Made by a program: the position numbers and the translations under genes. A stretch of DNA of 64,000 nucleotides from Sapria himalayana (taxonomy: Eukaryota > Streptophyta > Magnoliopsida > Malpighiales > Rafflesiaceae). The notes beneath the pieces are model-generated. The model had not been told where the DNA came from. It saw only the letters and a list, made by a program, of their open reading frames with translations, and ran no database searches. The DNA lies in NCBI GenBank assembly GCA_029783825.1, contig JAREIK010002635.1, forward strand, positions 784,350-848,349. Direction: 5' to 3'. Positions 59,371-64,000 of the stretch are shown here, piece by piece (position 1 is the stretch's first letter; the number at the start of each line of letters is the position of its first letter).

Positions 59371-60572
59371 TGCATGTTATCTAGATCAAGAAGAAGAAGA
59401 AGAATGAAAGAAAAATAAGAAAAAGAAGATGAGTAAGAAGAAGTAGAAGTGAAAAAAAAGATAAAGAAGAAGAAAAGAGGAAAAAAATTAAAAAGAAGAA
59501 AAAAGAAGAAGAAAATGATGATGATGAAGAAGATGATGATGAATAAAAAGAGGAAGAAAAAGAAAAAGAAAAAAAGATGACAAATAAAAAGAACAATACG
59601 AAGAAGATAAAAAATTAGGAGAAGAATAATAATAATAATAATATATGAAGAAGATTAAGAAGAAGATGAAAATAATAATGATGCTGATGATGATGAAGAA
59701 AAAAAAAGAATAAGAAGAAAAAGAAGAGGTGGAGGAAGAAGAAGAGGAGGAGGTGGAGGAAGAAGAAGAAAAAGAAAATAAAATAAGAAAAAAAAAGAAG
59801 ACAAGGAAGAAGATGATGATGATGACGAAGAAGAAAAAGATGAAGAAGAAGAAAAAAAAGAAGAAGAAGAATACTAAGAAGAAGATGAGAAAGAAGAAAA
59901 AAAAAGAAGTTAAAGAAGAAAAAGAAGACAAAAATGAAGAAGAATAAGAAGAAAACAAAAAAGAAGAAGAAGAAGAAGATGATGATGATGATAAAAAGGA
60001 TGAAAAACTATAAGAAGAAGAAGAAAAGAAGAAGAAGAAGAAAAAAAAAAGAAAAAGAAAAAGAAGAAGAAGAAAAAGAAACAGAAGAAAAAGAAACAAA
60101 TGAAGAAGAAAGAAGAAAAAAAGAAGAAGAATGAGAATAAGAAGAAAAAAATGAAAAAAAAAGAAGACAAAAGAAAAAGAAGAAGAATACAGAGAAGAAG
60201 AAGAAGAAGAAGATGATGATGATGATGAATAAGATGAAGAAAAAGTTGAAGAAGATGAATATGAAGAAAAAGAAGAATAAAAAATTAATTATGATGATGA
60301 TGATCATGATCATGATGATCATGAGGAAGAAGAAGAAGAAGAAAATGAAAAAGAAGAATAAGAGGAAGAAGATAATAAAGAATAATAATAATAATAGAAA
60401 GAATAAAAAGATGTATAAGAAGAATAGGAATAAGAAGAAAATGAGAAAGAAGAAGAATAATAAAAATATGAGGAGGAGGAAAAAAGAAGAAAAAGAGGAG
60501 CAAGGAGAAGTAGATAACATAGAGAAGCAGTAGTAGAAGAAGAAGAAGAAGAAAAAAATTAAGAATAAGATA

Positions 60573-60770
60573 ATGATGAAGAAGGAGAAGGGTATGAAGG
60601 AGGAGGAGGAGATGAAGAAAATGAAGAAAAAGAAAAAAAAGATTATGAAGAAGAAAATTAAGAATAAGATGATGATGATGAAGGAGAAGGGCATGAAGGA
60701 GGAGGAGGGGGAGATGAAAAAGATGAAGAAAAAGAAAAAAAATATTATGATGAAGAAGAAGATGATGATA
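60573..60770. repeat. Duplication of about 100 bp inside the array
   Basis: GATGAAGAAGGAGAAGGGTA (about 60577) and GATGAAGGAGAAGGGCATGA (about 60675) begin two parallel stretches that continue through GAAGGAGGAGGAG, GATGAAGAAAATGAAG versus GATGAAAAAGATGAAG, and AAAAAGAAAAAAAA. Confidence 0.8.
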
Positions 60771-61339
60771 TTGATGATGAATAAGAAGAAGTAGAAGAAA
60801 ACAAAGAAGAAGAAGAAGAAGAAGAAGAAGAAGAAGACAAAGAATAAAATTAAGAAGATTAAGAAAAAGAAAAAAAAGAAGAAAAAAAAAAGAGGAAGAA
60901 AAAGAAAAGAAGAATAGGAGGAGGAAGAAAACCAAGAAAAAGATGATGATGAAAAAGATGAAGAAAAAGAAGAAGTAGAAGAAAGTTAAGAAAAAGGACA
61001 ATGAAGAAGAAGAAAAAAAGATGATGAAGAATAAGATGAAAATGATGAATAAAAACAAGATAAACAACAAGAAGAAGAAGAAGAATAACGTGAAAAATAA
61101 GAAGATGATGACGTTTAGGTAGAAAAAGAATAAGAATAAGATGATGAAGCAGAAGAAGAAGATGAAGAAGAAGAAGAGGAAGAAGAAAAAGAAGAAAAAG
61201 AAGAAAAAAAATAAAAAGAGGAAGAATAAGAAGATGATGATGATGATAATGATGATGAGGAAGATGAAGAAGATGAAGATAAAGTTGATGAAGATAAATA
61301 ATAAGTTGATGAAGAAGATGATGAGAAAGAAAAAGATGA

Positions 61340-61465
61340 TGAGGAGGAGGAGGAGGAAAAAGAAGAAGAATAAGAGGGAGAAGGAGAGGAGGAGGAGGAG
61401 GAAAAAGAAGAAGAATAAGAGGGAGAAGGAGAGGAAGAGGAGGAGGAAAAAGAAGAAGAGAAAGG
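61340..61465. repeat. Tandem triplication of a 45-50 bp unit inside the array
   Basis: A unit of GAGGAGGAGGAGGAAAAAGAAGAAGAATAAGAGGGAGAAGGA type (given here by its parts: GGAGGAGGAAAAAGAAGAAG, then AATAAGAGGGAGAAGGAGAG) appears twice in full, and a third time in part with AGAG replacing AATAAGAG. Confidence 0.85.
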
Positions 61466-62251
61466 AGGAGGAGAGGAGAGAAGAGAAGAAGAAAGGGAGG
61501 AGGAGGAGGAAGAAAAGAGAAGAAGGAGAGGAGAGGGAAGAAAAGAGAAAGAGGAGAGGAGGAAGAAGAAGAAGAAGAAAGGAGGAGGAGGAAGAAGAAG
61601 AAGAAGAAGAAGAAGAAGATAAAGAAGAAGAAGAAGAAGAAGATAAAGAAGAAGATGACTAAGAAAATGTTGATGAATAGAAATAAAATAAAGAAGAAGA
61701 AGAAGAAAGAAGAAGAAGAAGAAAGAAAGAAGAAGAAGAAGAAGAAGAAGAAGAAGAAGAATATAATAAAGAATAATTATAATAAAATTAAGAGGAATAA
61801 AAAGAAGAAGAATAAAAAGAAGAAGGAGAAGAAGAAGACAAAGAAGAAGAAGAAGAAGAATTAAATGAAGAAGAAGAAGATGATGATGATGACTATAAAA
61901 TGATGATGAATACAAACAAAATGAAGAAGAAGAAGAATAGGATGAAGAAAAAAAATAAGAAGAAGAACAACAACAAGATAAAGAATAAGAAGAAAAAAAT
62001 AATAATAATAAAATAAAGAAGAATAATAATAAAATGAAGAAGAAGACAAAGAAGAAGAATAAGTAGAAGGAGAATAATAATAATAATTAAATTAAGAAGA
62101 ATAATAATAAAATTAAGAAGAAGACAAAGAAGAATAATAAAAAGAAGAAGAAGAAGACAAATAAGAAGAAGAAGAATAATAATAATATGGAAAATAAGAC
62201 AAAGAAGAAGAATAAAAAGAAGAAGAAAATAAAGAAGAAAGAGAAGAAGAA

Positions 62252-62770
62252 GAAGAAGAAGAAGAGGGTGATGATGATGATGAAGAAAATAGCAACATCA
62301 AAAATAATAAAATAAGTAGAAGATAATAATGAAGAGGAGGAGGAGGATTAAGAAGGAGAAGAAAAAGAAGAAGAAGAAAAAGAAGAGAAAAAAAGAGAAA
62401 GAATATGAATAAGAATAAAAAAATATGAGGAAGAAGAATAATAATAAAATGAAAAAGAAGACAAAGAAGAAGAATTTTAAGAAGAAGAAGTAGTAGTAGT
62501 AGTAGACAAAGAAGATAGAGAAGAAGAAGAAGAGGGTGATGATGATGATGAAGAAAAATAGCAACATCAAAAAAAAATAAAAATAAATATAAGATAATAA
62601 TGAAGAGGATAAGGAGGATGAGTAAGAAGGAGAAGAAAAAGAAGAAGAAGAGGAAGAGGAGGAGGAGGAAGAAGAAAAAAAAAGAAGAGAAAAAAAAAGA
62701 GAAAGAATAAGAATAAGAATAAAAAATATGAGGAGGAAGAAGAAGATGAAGATGAGGATAAAGAATAATA
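62252..62770. repeat. Duplication of about 260 bp inside the array
   Basis: Two segments starting GAGGGTGATGATGATGATGA (about 62264 and 62530) share the unusual word AGCAACATCAAAAA (the only places with such C-containing words nearby), AAGATAATAATGAAGAGGA, AGAAGGAGAAGAAAAAGAAG, AGAGAAAGAATA and AAAAAATATGAGGA in the same order. The array therefore grew by segmental duplication as well as triplet slippage. Confidence 0.85.
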
Positions 62771-64000
62771 GAAGGAAGAAGAAGAAGATGGAAAAGATGA
62801 AGAAGGACAAGAAGAAGAAGAAGAAGAAGAAGAACAAGCTGATGATGAAAAAAAATAATAAAAAGAAAAAAAAGTAGAAGTAGTAGATGATGAAGAAGAA
62901 GAATAAGATGAAAACAAAGAAGAAGAATAAGAAGAAAAAGAGGAAGAAGAAGAAATAGAAAAAGAACAAAAAGACAAAGAAGAAGATGAAGAACAAAATA
63001 AAGAATAAGGTAGTATAAGAAAAAGAAGAAGACAAAGAAGAAGAAGAAAATATGATGATGATGAATAAGAAGAAAAAGAAGATGAAGAAGATGATGATGA
63101 TAAAGAAGAAAAAAAAGGATGATGATGAATAAATATGGGAAGAGAAGAAGAAAGAGAAGAAGATGATGATGATGATGAACAAAAAGAATAAGATGAGAAA
63201 AATATGAGAAGAAGATGATGATGATGAAGAAAAATAAGTGGAGGAAGAAGAAAAGAAGAAAAGAAAAAGAAGAAAAAGAAAAAGAAGAAAAAGAAAAAGA
63301 AGAAAAAGAAGAAAAAGATGAGGAAGAATAAAATAAGAAGAAGAGGAAAAATTAGAAGAAGAAGATGATGATGATGATGATGAAGAAAAAGAAGAAGAAG
63401 AAAACAAAGAAGAAAAAAGATATAATAATGATAATGATGAATAAAAAGTAAAAGAAGTATATAAAGAAGAAAAAGACAAAGAAGATATAAAATAAAAAAA
63501 AAATGATGATGATGTTAAAGAGGAAGAAGAAGAAGGTAGTGATGAAGAATAAAAAGAAGAAGATGATGAAGAAGAAGAAGATAAAGAATAAGGAAAAGAA
63601 GGCGAAAAAGAATAATAAAAAAAAAGAAGAAAAAAATGTAGAAAAAAAAGAAGAAGATGAAGATGAGGAGAAAGAAGAAGAAAAAAAAAAAAAAAATGAA
63701 GAAGAACAAAAAGAAGTTGAGAAAAAACAAAAAGAAGAAGAAGAAAAGGAAGAAGAAGAAGAAGAATATAAAGACAAAAAAAATAAAAGAAGAAGAATAA
63801 GACGAAGAAGAAGAATAAAAAGATGAAGAAGAAGAAAAAGAATATATGAAGAAGAAGAAGAAGATGTATAATAATAATAACAATATGAATAAGAAAAAAG
63901 AAGAAAGAGAAATGATGATGAAGAGAACAAAGAAGAAAAAGAAGAAGAAGAGGAAGAAGATGATGATGATGATGAAAAATGGGGTGAGGAGAAAGAAGAA

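Larger units (their letters stand above)
59385..64000. repeat. 4.6-kb purine-rich GAA-type trinucleotide array
   Basis: From 59385 to the window end the plus strand is made almost only of GAA/AAG/AGA triplets with admixed GAT/ATG, GGA and AATA words. C is nearly absent and T occurs mainly inside GAT, ATG and TAA words. It runs past the window, so the total length is unknown. Long ORFs on both strands (Lys/Glu/Arg-rich on plus; Ser/Phe/Leu-rich on minus, up to 393 codons at 62298-63479) arise because GAA-type repeats contain few stop triplets in most frames. They lack any domain and overlap each other on both strands, so none is called as a gene. Long polypurine mirror-like tracts of this kind can form triplex (H-DNA) structures. 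Confidence 0.95.

Noticed and set aside
62298..63479. 393-codon minus-strand ORF, with others of 203-266 codons in 59488-61915
   Set aside because: They are Ser/Phe/Leu/Ile low-complexity translations of the GAA-type array. The plus strand rarely contains TTA, CTA or TCA there, so minus-strand stops are rare by composition. Overlapping ORFs on both strands show the same effect, and no domain or start context is seen.
59729..63826. Lys/Glu-rich plus-strand ORFs in the array (for example 61141-61662)
   Set aside because: Same compositional cause. They look like charged nuclear proteins only because GAA, AAG and AGA encode Glu, Lys and Arg.
59385..64000. CRISPR-like or protein-repeat array
   Set aside because: There are no spacers of uniform length between constant repeats; it is a degenerate triplet microsatellite in plant DNA.

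Overview
This window reads as gene-poor, repeat-dominated nuclear DNA of a flowering plant. The organism is inferred only from its transposons: plant hAT/Ac-type transposases, Ty1/copia and Ty3/gypsy remnants, and two copies of an Au-type tRNA-derived SINE. A monocot is plausible, because hAT termini of this GC-rich type are familiar to me from monocots, but nothing here proves it. Background DNA is very AT-rich. The GC-rich islands are almost all ends of hAT elements. I find no intact host gene, tRNA, rRNA or CRISPR array, and most ORFs of 60 or more codons are chance ORFs or fragments of decayed transposons.

Layout. 1-1226: 3' part of a decayed hAT element cut by the window edge. 1560-2364: hAT-like miniature element carrying a GC minisatellite (copy A). 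2373-8372: decayed DNA with a hAT end fragment (3667-3834), a tandemly rearranged segment (4434-5170) and a minus-strand copia RT/RNase H remnant (about 6890-7480). 8373-16543: a nested stack of hAT elements, containing miniature elements B and C. 16544-23606: an unclassified repeat, a hAT-like remnant and a minus-strand copia element (integrase, RT, RNase H). 23615-27058: the best-preserved hAT element, with a perfect 8-bp target duplication. 27067-33090: plus-strand copia (LTR end, primer-binding site, RT/RNase H), two SINEs and AT-rich DNA. 33099-37207: a second full-length hAT on the minus strand, itself interrupted by a 530-bp non-autonomous hAT with its own perfect target duplication. 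37216-41257: plus-strand copia RNase H split by a hAT-like insert. 41266-44922: a third full-length hAT. 44931-49300: minus-strand copia (protease, RT, RNase H) with probable LTRs. 49300-59384: unclassified repeats and a decayed Ty3/gypsy-like element (gag) with a hAT insert at 53709-54157. 59385-64000: a 4.6-kb purine-rich array of GAA-type triplets that runs off the window.

How the parts relate. The three large hAT elements belong to one family and share the terminal sequence TAGAGGTGTCAAACGGGC (degenerate in places), GC-rich subterminal repeats and a transposase with a BED zinc finger, an RNase H-like core and a C-terminal dimerisation domain. Smaller elements keep only the termini and were presumably moved by this transposase. 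Copies 1 and 2 share premature stops at identical positions, so at least part of the family may have spread from an already defective parent. Nested insertions with 8-bp duplications give a relative order of events. All coordinates were read by eye. Boundaries backed by target duplications are good to the base; other boundaries are approximate.
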